Assembly (NCBI RefSeq): GCF_050947335.1
Contig: NC_134983.1
Span: forward strand, 6,014,001 to 6,078,000
Direction: 5' to 3'
Origin: Megachile rotundata
Taxonomy: Eukaryota; Arthropoda; Insecta; Hymenoptera; Megachilidae
Length of the DNA: 64,000 nt
Position 1 is the stretch's first letter, and each line of letters opens with the position of its first letter. Shown here one piece after another: positions 1 to 13,159 of the stretch. The translations under genes were made by a program, and so were the position numbers. Below the pieces are notes generated by a model that was given only the letters and a program-made list of their open reading frames with translations, made no database searches and was not told the DNA's origin.

Positions 1-444
1 CTTGCTTGTAGCGGAAGAAATACTTTGGAGCAGGAAACATTTATGAATGACTTTCTTTGTCTAATGATCGTTAACAGCGAATACCCATAACTCAAACAGT
101 TGAACACATTTAGAACAATTACAATGCACTTTCTACTCTGTAAAAGGATCGTAAAACAAACTTCAGATAAAATCAGCAGAAGAAAAGATACAAAAATATT
201 AAGTGTAGCAAGAAGATTATTTGAACAATGAATGATTGTATCGTAGACACTGTAAAAATTTTTTGCCAAATATAAAGATTATTGCCAAATATCTAATCTT
301 AGTGCTAATTATATTGCCAAATAGCATGATTAACATTCCAATTAATGATTTTATTACTTTTTTAGTACGATTTTTTTTTGCATTCTTGGTTACTATTTTT
401 ACTGCAATAAGGAGGTGGGTTTAGAAGGTATGCAATGCATCTAC
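1..444. other. AT-rich single-copy stretch, no gene seen
   Basis: AT-rich sequence. The only reading frames are short and of low complexity. I see no repeat, RNA gene or recognised protein here. Confidence 0.6.
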
Positions 445-912
445 ATAGCTAAGTTTTTAAATCCTAAAATTCTAAATTTAATTACCAATCTCTCAAATCT
501 TCAACTTTTTAAATTTACAAACTTCTAAATTTTTCAGACCAGAAATTCTCGAATCACTAAATTTTTAAGACCACGAATTTCAAAATTTTCACATCTACAA
601 ATTTCCAAATTCTTAAATTCTCAAGTTTTAAAACTCATAAGCTAAATTTACACAACTCTAAGTTTCAAAGCATCCTAATTTCCAAATTCTTAAATATTCA
701 AGCTTCCGAAGTTCAAAATTATTTCATTTCTAAATTTTTAGAATAAAAAATTTCCAAACTTTTGCGTCTTAAAATTCCTAAGTCTATAAATGTTTAAATT
801 CCTAAATTTCTAAATTTCTCAATTTCTCAAGAGACTCAAATTTCAAACATTCTCAATTTCCAAATTGCATAACCTTCATACTCTTAAATTTTCAAATTTC
901 TAATATTATTTT
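445..912 (+). repeat. Degenerate AAATYYCC octamer array 1
   Basis: The plus strand carries repeated AAAT/AAATTT words separated by short pyrimidine runs (CTCAAATC, CCTAAATT, TTTCCAAA types) every 8-10 bp. It is the same word family as the cleaner arrays further on, but heavily mutated, so only part of the 8-bp register survives. It is probably an old array. No gene lies inside it. Confidence 0.7.
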
Positions 913-1605
913 CCTATTCCCATATTACTCTAATTATTTTATTTTAATTATCATTAGATTCGCAAACGCACGCACATACAAGATACAAAAATATTAATAA
1001 ACTCAACATTTCTATTCTATCTGTCTTCAATCGTATCTCTAATCCTTGCCAGTCACACAGTTTTTCTCGAAGAATTTCATGTGAAATAGTTGACGACTGA
1101 TGTTTATTCAACAAAAAGCAACTTTCCTGTGCGAAACATTGGTAGAACATGTCCCAATTATCTTGGGACTTTCAGCTTCTCTTCGAACGCTTTCCAATGG
1201 AATAATATTCCATTAATGTTCGCGTTTGACAGTTTTATATCCCGAAAGACGTTTTTCCCGCGCGAAATCGTAACATGAAAAATGTAGACTCGAGAGAGAA
1301 TACAGGCCAATAGAGACGTTTCAGCAAGGAATAATGATATAGGCTGGTTGGACACGCGCCCATGAAGCTTCCGCGGTGCCGTTTATATCCAACCGGTCTC
1401 TGGCAACCGGCGTGCAATCTTTTTGTTCCTTTATTCCGCTGAAATGAGATCAAACGGTCGGTCATCGGCGAAATTCGCAGCCGCCGAAGCAGAATTTCGC
1501 TGCGGCGGTCCAGCCTAATAAGACATCGTTCGACCATCGATGATACAACAATCGTCGATTCTTGAAAAAAACTAGTATCACAGAAAATTGATTCTAGTAA
1601 AAACA
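913..1605. other. GC-richer island without a recognised gene
   Basis: From about 1150 to 1600 the sequence is richer in C, G and CpG (for example TCCCGCGCGAAA near 1255) than its surroundings. A 142-codon frame is open on the minus strand at 1235-1663, but it has no recognisable domain and overlaps other open frames. The island could be conserved non-coding DNA or an exon of an unidentified gene. Nothing in the sequence decides between these. Confidence 0.4.
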
Positions 1606-2083
1606 AGGGATGGGTTCGAACCGAATTTGTGAATTCTTCAAACTTGAATACGAAGCTCTGCAAATTTTTGAAACTCCCGAAACTTGATAGACCTTATCTT
1701 AAAACTTGTGGTGGTGATTTTGTTTTGTAAGGGAAATATCTTGTTTTAAGAACCGATGTCAACAAAATATTTCGAGCTAATATACATTATACACACGCGC
1801 TCTGCAGATCTACGATCACGATCGAAGGTCGATTTGCTTATATCCTCGATAACCGATCAGCGAACATTCGTAAACCATACGCAACAAATGTTCAGGATAT
1901 ACAATACACGAATTAAATATTCGAGGCACACCACAAACGATTCATTCGTTGATTTTATACGTTTTCTTATCTGGGTTTTGAGAGTTTCGAATCACGAAAC
2001 AAGTGCAAAGTTTCGTGTTCTTGAAACTTGAACTTGTGTTTCGAGAGGTTCCGAGGTTTCGACGTTTTGGGAAACCCATTCCT
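1606..2083. mobile_element. Possible small inverted-repeat element
   Basis: AGGGATGGGTT at about 1606 faces an inverted copy, AACCCATTCCT, ending at 2083, with one mismatch in 11. The interior is rich in CGAAAC/GTTTCG words that also pair with each other (1985-2060). This would fit a MITE of about 480 bp. I find no target-site duplication, so the boundaries and the class are uncertain. Confidence 0.3.
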
Positions 2084-5043
2084 AATATCTTGCCTCCGGT
2101 CGAAGAATTTTATGTTGGAATTGTGATAAATACTAAATTTACCAGACATCGTGACTTGCATGAGAAATTTTAGGGGTTATGGTACAATAGTTAATATCTT
2201 TAATAAATGATTTCGGGTACGAATAACGATTATGAATGATTCAAACTTTCTTTTAGTACTAGTAATCGTTATCGATAACAAAAAAATTTATTTAAAATTG
2301 TTATATTATTACTATTATTTTTATCATTTTTTAATTATTTAATATTATTGGTTATTGCTATTTAAGTATTGAAAATTAGTCATTTTAGTTACTGAAGATT
2401 ATTATCGACAGGGAGTTTTTTGTTAACGATAGTTTTTCGTTTGTGAAGAATGTTATACTTGTTGGATATATTTTATATGTATACGTATATTTATAGATAT
2501 ATATTTATGAATATATATTTTATGCTAATATTAGATGAATATTTATTTGATTTTATATTTGTGGACAATGGTATATTGTATATTTCATGAGTATTAGATT
2601 TATATATGTACATCTATGGATGTTCCAATTTTCATTTTTTAAATTAACTCTTAACAGGACTATATCTAACATTAAATTTACATTGTATGTTTTTAAGTAT
2701 ACTTAGGTGCTGCACAGACTGAAAGAAAGATGCACTTTTTCAATTCTGTACATTCACTACATTCATTAGAGGAAATTTTATCGTAAATTAAGTTTTATAT
2801 CATTTCAACGATTCGAGGAAGTGTAGCATTTATTGTTATACTTATATAATAAACCATATCATACTTATATAATGAAGCTATCTGCTCATAGAAATTTTCA
2901 GTTCCTGTTTCTCATATCAAAATGTGTATTGTTCACTGCATTTTCTAAACTAAATTATTTGTGAATATATTGTATATATACATATTTTTCAATGAATTGA
3001 ATAATTAATTGCCAATAATTTTGTATGAAATTTTTATTGTAAAAATAATATGTATTTTTTTAAACATTCATTATTTTTGTAAAAGTCAATATTTTTACAT
3101 ATTAATATGCACTTCTGTGTGAAATATTATTCAGGTGATGAAAAATTCCGGATTTCTATTGGAAGACAAAACATGACGTATTTCTATTGCAAGTAGTAAT
3201 TGCGATTATCTCAAGCACAGTACGCATCTTACAATTAGTAGTATAACACTGCAACTTTAATTGTATATAATTCAAGAAAGCTTCTTTACACTTACATCCT
3301 AAATTATACAATACAATTTGCTATTCTACTTATTAACATTTTACTAAATTATTTTTTACTTGTTTTTACTACTTGTCCCCCTAAAAGTGTTAAAGTTACA
3401 TATGAATTTTGAAATTCAAACGAAGCCTAAGTCTTTGTATTTTTGTACAAAATACTGCTTCTGTCACATATAATTTTTTACTTTCTTCTTATTTTCCTTT
3501 AATGAAGTTTCAATTTCATTTTGTTTGTAATAGCTATTAAAAACAAGAAGCTTGTGAAGTTTCATATAAAAAATGATTGATCACGTGTACATGTTACATA
3601 ATAAACATCCATGAAATTCTTCAAAACTTGATAAATTGATAAATTTAGTTACAAAGTGATAAAAATCTTGAAATGCTTTTAGTTCTCAGAAACGAAGGCT
3701 CATAAACCGAAATTGGCATAAAAATAATTTTTTTATTGCATTTAATCTTACTCAATACACGAAGGAACTTGTTACGCGTAATAAATTGTTTGAATATACA
3801 ACTTTCACGGAAGTTGGTGTGGGTAGATTATATGAAGGAAAATATAGATGTTGTGGTAAACGTGTTATTCGTGTTACATACTGGGTCAAAAAAATCATTG
3901 CATATTTTGTACATACGTTTAGAGTTCAACCACTTTGATACAGAATTACAAAATAAGCGTTTATATTACCTACAGGCGTAATATTTATTACCAGAAAACA
4001 CATTAATTTGCAATGAATAGGATACAAAGTTTTAGATAGAATAATACGAGTATTATTAAAAAGGATGATGATTATATTACGAGGATATGTTAATATAAAT
4101 TAGACATATAGGATGTGCCATTAGTTTCTCACAACTATTATACTTTAGGTACCTGAAATGAAGGGTAGTTGACGTCATTCTGAATAAGATTTCCTTCTGT
4201 AAAAATTGGATTTTAGGCTTCGCAAATTTTCGTCTTTTTATATATTCTAACATATTGCAAATTAAAAACTTTAGTATACTGTAAAATACGTAATGTAACC
4301 AGTATTTATGTAATATACTATAACATATTGAACCTTGCAAGTAGACAGAAAATTTTGTGATCAAATAAATTAACAATTACAATTCACAAAAAGAATTATT
4401 ATTGGTATGAAATATTTAAATGATGTAAATAATGATAAGAAAAAACTGAATTCCTGACTAAACAAGATTTAGAGCATCGAAGGAATTTACATCAAATCAA
4501 TGATTGATAATATAACATGAAAGGTTAAATTATCAATGTCAAGCATCAACATACTGCATGCAAATCTTGTTTACTATTGCATATATGACCAATGACATGT
4601 CGTCACACAGAAATTTCACTTTTCATGTCTGTACAATTTGCATAGATAAAAATGTGCTCGAGTTGTCGCAACGAAACAGGTTTTAGAGCTGAACCAATCA
4701 CTTGGACCATTTTCAAATTTACTAACTCGATATATACAAATTTTAGTATGAAGTATCATATTACACAATTATAGCTTCCATTAATAACAATAAGTGCTTA
4801 CTCATTCTCACGTTTGTAGTAACGGTGAAACGTCGAGAAACGGAATAACAGATCGCAATTTGGAGCACGGTGAGATGAAACTCAATAAAAGGAAGACGAA
4901 GAAAAGAGTTACAAGGAATCAGGATAATTGAGAGAAAGTGCTAAGTAAGAAAACATTGTGATGTGCCTACATTTGAGATATAAGCTGTCAGAAAGGAAAA
5001 ATTTGATAAATCGTGTAAACGAATGTGTAGCTCAATAATTCAT
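2084..5043. other. AT-rich single-copy stretch, no gene seen
   Basis: Long AT-rich DNA with TA-dinucleotide-rich patches (about 2460-2640). Frames stay under 100 codons and are of low complexity. I see no splice-delimited coding block, repeat or RNA gene that I can support. Confidence 0.55.
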
Positions 5044-6104
5044 TTAACCCCTTGTAATCATGGGCTAGTGACGCATTTGCTATCCAAGTATCAGGAACTT
5101 TTCTTATATGTTTTCTTCGCTCGAATTATTTAAGTCTAATTATAATTTGCAAATATTTATTGAAGGAATATAAGTCATATGTTTTCAAACTTACAATATA
5201 TGTTTTCTATGCTTGAATTTTTAAACTAAATCTAATTTTAATTTGCAAATATTTATTGAAATAGTATAAGTCATATATGTTTTCTACGCTTGAATTTTCA
5301 AACTAAATCTAACTAGACTACTGTTGATAACAGTGAAGTCTGAGCGTGCGTATATAGATTGATTGTGCTACACCAATAAAAATCAATCGTTCATTCTATG
5401 ATTTGAAAAGATATAAATAGCATTAGCCTCGAGCTTTTTTTTTCATTTTATGCTGTTAAAAACTTCTATAACTTTGATAATATTTAGTTTGTTTATTTTA
5501 TCGATTATGCTTCATGTAAATTATGTCAATTGTATTAAGTTTTAAAATTTTTTTATTTTTGTAGATGAAATTTGTGATATGTGAAAATTATGGAATCAAT
5601 TCAAGCAATTTATGCGGAAAACAATATGAAAAGATAATTTACAACTTATATTCAAAGTAGGATGTATTTAAAAACTACAAATCTCTTGATGCCATAAATC
5701 TTCTCCTTTCAACAACGGATGGTTTCCTTTGAATATTGTCAAGAGAACTAATTTTGTCAAAGTGGGCCAATCTCAACCAAATTTTCATCTGCAATGCCCC
5801 ATGCCATGAGGATGCTAAGTTCAAAATTTGGTTGAGATTGGTCCAGTAGTTTTGGCCCTAGCGTGGGTAATTTCCCTACATTTTTCATCTTATAGTCTTT
5901 GCTGACGCTCAGACAATTATAATTTGCAAATATTTATTGAAAGAGTATAAGTCATATATGTTTTCTACGCTTGAATTTTCAAACTAAATCTAATTATAAT
6001 TTGCAAATATTTATTAAAAGAATACAAGTCATTACTTCATTCGTTTTGTTTGTAGCATCAAAGAGTTATGCATCTGCCGAATAAATTGTGATGCAACAGG
6101 TTAA
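5044..6104. mobile_element. piggyBac-like MITE with TTAA ends and a nested insertion
   Basis: The element is bounded by TTAA at 5044-5047 and 6101-6104. Its ends are imperfect inverted repeats: TTAACCCCTTGTAATC on the left, and TTAACCTGTTGCATCA read inward from the right. TTAA target sites with C-rich ends are typical of piggyBac-type elements; no transposase is present. The interior holds a tandemly repeated module (landmark AAATATTTATT at 5151, 5247, 5928 and 6005). Between the second and third landmarks an unrelated block of about 600 bp has been inserted. The left end (GTGACGCATTTG), the module word GCTTGAATTTTTAAACTAAA and the right end (ATCTGCCGAA) recur in the element at 44411-44984, so the two are one family. 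Confidence 0.6.
5311..5914 (-). mobile_element. Nested Helentron-like non-autonomous element
   Basis: Both edges are fixed by the host's own repeat. The sequence running up to 5312 and resuming at 5915 is found uninterrupted at about 5981-6004, so this block of about 602 bp is an insertion with at most 2 bp (AA) of ambiguity or duplication. Read on the minus strand, GTCTGAGCGT stands at the 5' edge (5914-5905). Its inverted partner lies about 25 nt inside the 3' edge (5338-5347). Beyond that partner come a 6-bp stem with a 3-nt loop (5320-5334) and a terminal CTAG. Asymmetric inverted repeats plus a terminal hairpin, with no target duplication, are the Helentron/HINE pattern. An internal 18-bp inverted repeat (5767-5784 / 5824-5841) adds further structure. 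No protein is encoded. Confidence 0.5.
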
Positions 6105-6520
6105 ACGTGTGTCATTCAATATTTTATTTTATATGCATTGCTTTTTAAAACAGACTGTATGTTTATTAGGTTCAGCTTAAGAGAAATAATTAAAATGGTC
6201 TCCGCTTGATGTACTTTCATATTGCGTAACAGATCAGCTGATTAATTATCCAAATGATCTCGAACAAAAAGGAAATATGATGACTTGGCCATATATTCCA
6301 ACGATAAGGAGATGAGAAATGAGTATCGAAAAAGTGGAATTTAAAGGCAGAAAGAAGCGGACGGAGCAATGCGATGTAATTAATGGAAAGGGTACCATCA
6401 AACGGTGACGAGCGCAACTGGGTGAAAAGAAGCAAGAAAAGTTAATGTACCGATTTATAAAAAGTTTGTAATGCTCAGATGTTAACAGGCAAACATTTTA
6501 CAGTTTCGTCTTCACATTTT
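6105..6520. other. Short single-copy spacer
   Basis: Ordinary AT-rich sequence between the TTAA element and the next octamer array. A 72-codon minus-strand frame at 6217-6435 has no recognisable features. Confidence 0.5.
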
Positions 6521-6915
6521 CATGCATTCAGGTTTCTGAACTTTTAAGTTCACAAATATTTAAATTTTTAAGTTTTCAAGTCTTCAAGTTTATAAACTTT
6601 CAAACCTTTAAATTAGATTTTTAGTTTCTGAAATCTCTACATTTCCTAGATTATAAATTTTCAGACATTCAAATTGTCTAATTTATTTTCTAACATTCTA
6701 CATTTCCAGATTTTCAAATTCTCTTAAATCAGAATTTCTTATAATTAGAATTTCTTAAATCAGAAATTTCAGAACTCCAAAGTTTCTTGATATCCAAATT
6801 TTCTAATTTTATTTCTGCAATACTCAAAATTTATTTTCAAATACTTTCAAATCCTATATTTCATTATTTCCATATTCTAACATTCACATTACAAATATTA
6901 ATATTCAGTATGTTA
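6521..6915 (+). repeat. Degenerate AAATYYCC octamer array 2
   Basis: Recurring words such as TTTCAAACCTTTAAAT, TCAAATTC and ATTTCCAGATT occur at roughly 8-bp spacing. The array is more diverged than those at 27 and 49 kb. It is recognised by the repeated AAATT/TCAAAT core and by the loss of that pattern at both edges. Confidence 0.6.
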
Positions 6916-9299
6916 CATTTACAAATCCTCAGAGTATCTGCAGCAGTAATAAAAGTGTAGTACCAAAGTTAATATAATTTATCCTACTTCAACTTAAATA
7001 ACACACAATTTAATTTCGACAGTTTCGAATCCAATTCTGAAATCATATCAAAATGTTATGGAAGGACAATTTAAGAATGTCGTACAAAACCTTAATTTTC
7101 TCGGAAAGACGGATTAATTCCATCGAGTAGAAGAAAAATTGGCGCAAAACGTCAGAACGTTCGAACGAGTATCGAAGAATCAAGGAGCATTAATTACTGG
7201 AACGACATCGAGTTATTGAGGAAGCAGAGCAAAGGATAAGCGATATCCAGTAACTTGTGAAAGAGAAATCGATTGAACTGAACGGCAACGAATAAGAGTA
7301 GAAAGAGGAATGCGGTAGAAAGCGGATAGGAGATAAAGTATGTGGACATAAGGAGTGTAACGTGTGCGAACCTGGACGAGCAAAAGAGAAGGTCATTAGG
7401 CGACCGTACATCGAGTCGAATACCGGACCCCGTACTTACTTTAATTATTTCCACATGACTCGCCGAAAATCTCGCGTGGGCCTCAAATGAATACTAATTT
7501 CAGTTGGTCCCAGTCAAATTTTAGGCCCTTCACCGGAGAGCTGCTTTCTGGCAATTTATACATAGAATATTCGAGCCCTCCACAATGCAAACTTTTATAA
7601 GAGGTTTAAAATTTAAACTATACGAAGTTAGTGCAATTTTATAAAACAAAACTGTATTTTACAAAAGTATTATAGTTAAAAGTATGAGAAAGTCAAGCAT
7701 AGAAAAGGGAAATTTTTTATTTTAAGGTAATTCGACAAAAGTAAGTTTAATTGTATGTTTCTATAATATATGTTTCTATTTTTATATTTGATACTTTGTA
7801 CATCGTCTATTCTTTATAGCCAGTGGCCTTTTTGGAATACCATTGATTTTTTTAATTTACTTAGGAAAGTGTATGTTTATTAGAAAGTTGAAATATTCCC
7901 AATGTTTCTTTATTAATTCAAATATTTAAGGCAAAATGAAAATCTGATTTCACATGCACTCTTTATTTTCAGTAATAAAGAAGTAAAAATATCGACAACA
8001 ATATTATGTAGCATTTTAATCGGTCTTTACAAACTTTCTTAACTTGTTAATTTAAAGGCATACTTACGTCTGCCATATTTGTTCTGCACATTAGCGCCCT
8101 CTCTAATGGCGGTTTTCTAATAGTCAACCATAAACACGAACCTTCACCTTGTATTTTCCATTGAATTATAATATAGTTATAAATATATTCTTGTGAAGTT
8201 CGAAATATAAAAATTTGTATTTAGTAAATAATTTAACTGCAAATCAAATCTAACATATAAAATAAAATTAACTCGCGACATTTAAACAAAAATTGCGTCT
8301 GAATAATTCTTCAAAATATTTGCTAAAAAATTCCTTCCCATTTGGACTATTTAAGATTATTTATTTAAACAAAACTTATAAAAGTTTCTTAAAAATAAAA
8401 TTCTTCTTGTAGCTATAGAATTCCATCCATCAAAATCATTCCATTATTCCAAAATCTCTTTTACGTTATATACTTTATAGTTTCATTATTCAAAACTCAT
8501 TACCAGTTCAAAAAAAAAATTATCATCTCCCGTTCAAGTTTAAACAGTTACAATACTTTCTCCCAGTAATAGGATCACTATACTTTAAAATCTGTTTTCC
8601 TGTCCCAATCACATAGGTGTCCAAAGTTAGAAAGGAAAAAAAATGATCACCACTCTCTGCATAATTTTGCAACACGAATTCTGTGGTATGCGCAGATCAC
8701 GTCTCTCAGCTACAAAATGTGTGGTCGTGCTCCACTTTGCAATGCTTTCATTAACATCTCCACCTACCGTTCGGCGTACGAGCGAGCAATTACAGAAATT
8801 GGAAAGGGAAATAAAGAGAAAGGTGGAAGTTTACCTGTTTATTTGGTCTCGGTCAGAGAACATTGACGAGCCGTTGAAAAAAGTTCTGGTGTCGTAAGTT
8901 TGCGAGAGCAGCAAGATGTTAATGTATTTTTATTGGTTTCAGATGATACCTCATTACAGGCATCGGCAACTTTTTTGGTATTTATTCCAACGTACTCATT
9001 GAGACAACGAAGATGTCTGTTTCTTGTGCCCGTAATTCCAGACAGTTATTTGTATTTACAAAATGAGGTAGATTTACTAATAAATGCAATTTATGAATAA
9101 AGTGCATTTTGTTTAAATAAAATGAAGCATGTTTGGTGTTTTGAAAGTTTTCACGAACATTGTTTCGAGATGGTTATAGTGACATTCAAATATTAACTTA
9201 TTTTAAATTTGTTAATGTTTCAAGCTCCGAAATATTTAACAAAAATTGTTATTTCGAATTTTAGCGAACTTAAAGTAGCAGTCGGCAAATTCCTTTTGA
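6916..9299. other. Mixed AT-rich DNA with a GC-richer, purine-rich island
   Basis: Between about 7080 and 7560 the plus strand is purine-rich and CpG-richer (GAAAGAGGAATGCGG near 7300). This gives two overlapping minus-strand frames of 73 and 86 codons, neither recognised. A stop-poor stretch at 8643-8897 is also unrecognised. The remainder is plain AT-rich DNA. Confidence 0.45.
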
Positions 9300-9930
9300 T
9301 AATTTTTAACTACCTCTAACACCTCGAAAATTGGATATTCGGATAAGTCTTCTCGCGGAGCGCCTGGGCGGAGTGTGGAATTTGCTTTCTAGCATTAATC
9401 AATTCAGCCAGGCGAAAAGGAAGGTAAGAAGCAAAAAGAAGTGACGAAGGGGAGAGAAAAAAAAGGAGAACTTGGCTGAGAACCTGTCGTGCTGACGATA
9501 CTCTGGCCAGAGCATCGCTAATTATGCAAAATAAATAAAGGCACGTGCACTGCGCATTCTTACGCCCTCTCGCACCCCTGTCTGCCTGGTCCTCCTGCTC
9601 GCACGCGATTTCAACGACCCGCAATTATCGATCTTTCTCTGTACAGGAACTAAATTTTAGTCCTATACTCGTGTTTCTTCTTTTCTCGGATCACTCCTTA
9701 ATTTTTCTCTTACCACTGCAATCCACGAGTCCCTCATATTGATCCTTGCGGCTAGTTTCTCGGCTTTCGAACATATTCATGTGTAATGCGAGATTGAGGT
9801 ATATGGGATACCGTGATGGCACGTGAAGAATGATTGACGCGATTTGCTGAATTTTTTTTAGAGCATCTTGCTTGCGTTTTGTGACAGACGAGTTCTCATG
9901 AAACACGACATGTGGTTTTCAAGCAAAAAG
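9300..9930. other. GC-richer island with a purine tract
   Basis: The sequence is GC-richer with several CpGs. A plus-strand purine tract lies at about 9410-9480 (GAAGGGGAGAGAAAAAAAAG). Overlapping frames on both strands (102 codons on minus at 9316-9624, 65 on plus) have no recognisable domains and are likely a by-product of base composition. Confidence 0.4.
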
Positions 9931-12900
9931 TAAACGTCATTAATAATAAATGTGGGGATAGTCTGTATTTTTAATTTCCTATATTTTCTTATTATTTTTC
10001 CATACTTTGAATGTAATTTCTTATATATAAATATTTGTTTTATTCAACTAAACAGTGAGAAATTAAATTTTCTTAAAAAATGAACCTGTTCTACATTTGT
10101 TATAAAAAGTTTGTATAAAGACAACTCTACAGTTCCTGCTTTTTTGCAATTTTTCGCTGCTGAATACACAACTGACTGTCAACAATAATTACAAATGATT
10201 AATACTATCGATAAACATTGATAAAAACACTGATATTTTGTTTCATTATTTATAATAATTATTACCTTTTATACTGAGAAATATATTTCTAGTTGTAATA
10301 TTTTCACTGAAACTTTAAACTGTCCTGAAGTTTTATTTAATTTATTTTATTTTAATTTCGTTTGTCGAAAACTAAACTTAAAATACAGCAAATATAACGA
10401 TATTATTACGTAATACTCTTCTGTGATATCTGATAAATTATAAAATGCTTCAGAACCATAAATAAATAAATATAGGACCATCTATCAACTTCGATAACTT
10501 CATAAGTTAATGAATTTAACCTCTCTAGTTAAGCTTAGTTCATACCTACTTTTCGTCTATTTAATTTATGAATATGGTTCAATAAATAATTCAGTAAACA
10601 ATGCTGAGAACATTTGGAAACCCTATATCGGAATAACGTATTAATATCGTTATATTGCAACGAATGATTGTCCATCTACGTTACATCCAGATAATGGTAT
10701 TGTTTAGTACCGTGTAACTTTCAGGCCCACATCTTTGCCAATGCGTATAATTGAATGTGAAGCACTGTTTTAAACTTCTCGGATCATCATCAGTAATTAA
10801 CACTTCTTAATTGGATGTATTTCCACGCCGTATTGTCAATGATTATCTCGGTGGTAGCGCAGTCGTTCACAGAAAAACGTATTATTTAAGAACATCAATC
10901 GTTTGATCCCTATTAGTTCATCAGAAAGTCTATGAGGAACCTTTGTTTCGTGCAACCTTTTTACTTAATTATGGGTTGGGAAACGGTAGTTCTGCACTGA
11001 TACTTCGTTACCTGTGTAACCGTCAACATTCTTGTATCCATTAGCAGCAACCTGATGTTGCGTATTACCTTTTTATACGAAAGACATAGAATTCTGCACG
11101 CAGCTGGGTGAAATCGAGTTACATTGAATAAAAGAAATGGAGATAGTGCGTGAAACTTCTACTAGAACTTTGTAACAAGTGTTGTGATTTAATTTGAGCA
11201 ATCTTGCGTAAACTGTATTTGATGGCTGGTTTGCAGAATTTGCTGCTGTTTGTTACACTTTATAGATACATGATACAAATCAAACCTGTTATATCTGGGG
11301 ACCTGTTAGTGATATCAGGATGACTTTTTCTTATAAATTTCATTATATCAAGAGATCTTGTACGCTGTGTGAACGAGAGGTACTTGGTGGCGTGGGAATG
11401 GAGGGTTACTTCAATTTCTTAAGTGAAGGTATAATTTTATACAGACTACCCTTATAAAATTTCATTTTGGTTTAAATTGTTATTTAACATAGGTTATTAT
11501 GGGTTATAATTTCATATGAAGATAAATAGTTTAAAGATTATATTAAATTATATTTGTTGGAGCATGCTTTTTTTTAAGTACAACAGCATATGTAATTAGT
11601 AATGATAAATTTCATAATTTTCAATGTTTATTGAATCTATGTAAACTATATATTGATATCTAGGTTAATTTTATTTAATTTAGTAGTGAAATATTCCTAT
11701 TAGCATTCACTTTTATTATTGTTATTAGTAAGATTTGTTAACATACTTACATTCTCACAAATTTTATTTTTCACATAAAATAAATATTCATAACGTTACA
11801 TTATTTGCATTTAATTGATTTTAAAAGATTTCTATCATAGCAAACTTGTAAAATCAAAGTGAAACTAACGCACTACAAAGGAACAAACTATAAAATGAAA
11901 AGAAATTGAAAGAAATACAATTTGTTAAATGTGAAAGAAGTGACAGTCGAAATAGTGCCATACAATTTTAGAGATTTCTTTTCAGCAGCTACGAGAAATC
12001 GCAGGATGTAAACCTATCCGAACAAAATATCTCCAATTATATTTACTATCACATGTGCAAGCAAAATGGTGGATGTTTTACATGTATAGTTAGAAAAATG
12101 ATAGGTACAAACCTCGATTCCAAATGAATGGGTTTTGCCGGTGACGAAAGAAGGGCGAAACCTTTGTTGAAATACAAGGTTACACGTTCCGAAAGACATA
12201 ATACGACAGAAAGAACTGAAAAATTCATGAAGTCGAATTAATTCTCCCATAACGGTATCGTGGACCCTATCATTCGATCAGAAATGAACGGGAAACTACT
12301 ATGTCATTTTAGCAAAGTCCGCTTTCGAGGGATGACCGCTGCTGGCTTTCTATCCGTTTTAGAAGCCATTTTCGTTCTTTCGTAATGGCCGAAGCTTTCG
12401 ACTTCAAGGATGTCTTTTCGGCGGTCAAACTGTATCATTCGGCAGCTAAGTGTTACGTATACAGTATCTTTACGAAAATCAGAACTAAATCCGTACAATA
12501 TCAATAAAGTCGATTTTAAAAACTGGCTTCTATTTTCAACATTTTGTCACTTTTGAAGAAAATTCAGTTAAAAATCTCAAATAAATGTAGATAATTTTAT
12601 ATTTCTTTTATGGGGTAAATTAGAAAGTGTTCAAATAAAAGATTTTGTTTTATGAAAAATGTATTTTTAAAATCACAAAGCATTTTATAATTTTACAATC
12701 GTAAAATATACTGTTACAATCATAAATTCGATTCAAAAATAATGTTTGACTCGCGGTGAAAGGCATCAGCAGTATTATTTACATGTTCCATACATCTAAT
12801 GAAATAGTTTTTGAATTAATTGCTTCATGTGTGGAAATATTGTTCATAGACAAAAATGAAGGAATAGAGAGACTTAGACAAAGAATGTTAATTTCTATCA

Positions 12901-13159
12901 AATAATAATTACATATTGCATAATACTTTTATAAACTATCACATTGGTTTGTCTGATACATTTTCGTGAGCTGACAAACTAGTTTGACTGGTACAACATT
13001 TTTGTGATAATAATTGGTTGCCCAGCATAACATTTCCGTAACTTAACAACGTTACCATAAAATAACATTGTGGTACAGTAATTTTGCCGTTGATAAAGTA
13101 CTTAATTTGTACAATTCATTGATATTAGTATTATAATAAAATATATAAAGTGTAATATT
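9931..13159. other. AT-rich single-copy stretch, no gene seen
   Basis: More than 3 kb of AT-rich sequence with no frame above about 80 codons. I see no tandem repeat or supported RNA gene. A weak tRNA-like pair of boxes at 10850-10910 was considered and rejected. Confidence 0.55.

Noticed and set aside
10848..10912. tRNA-like boxes: TGGTAGCGCAGT followed by GTTTGATCCC about 48 nt later
   Set aside because: The spacing is right for a tRNA A and B box, but I could not build paired acceptor, D and anticodon stems, and the B box is a poor match. At most it is a decayed SINE head.
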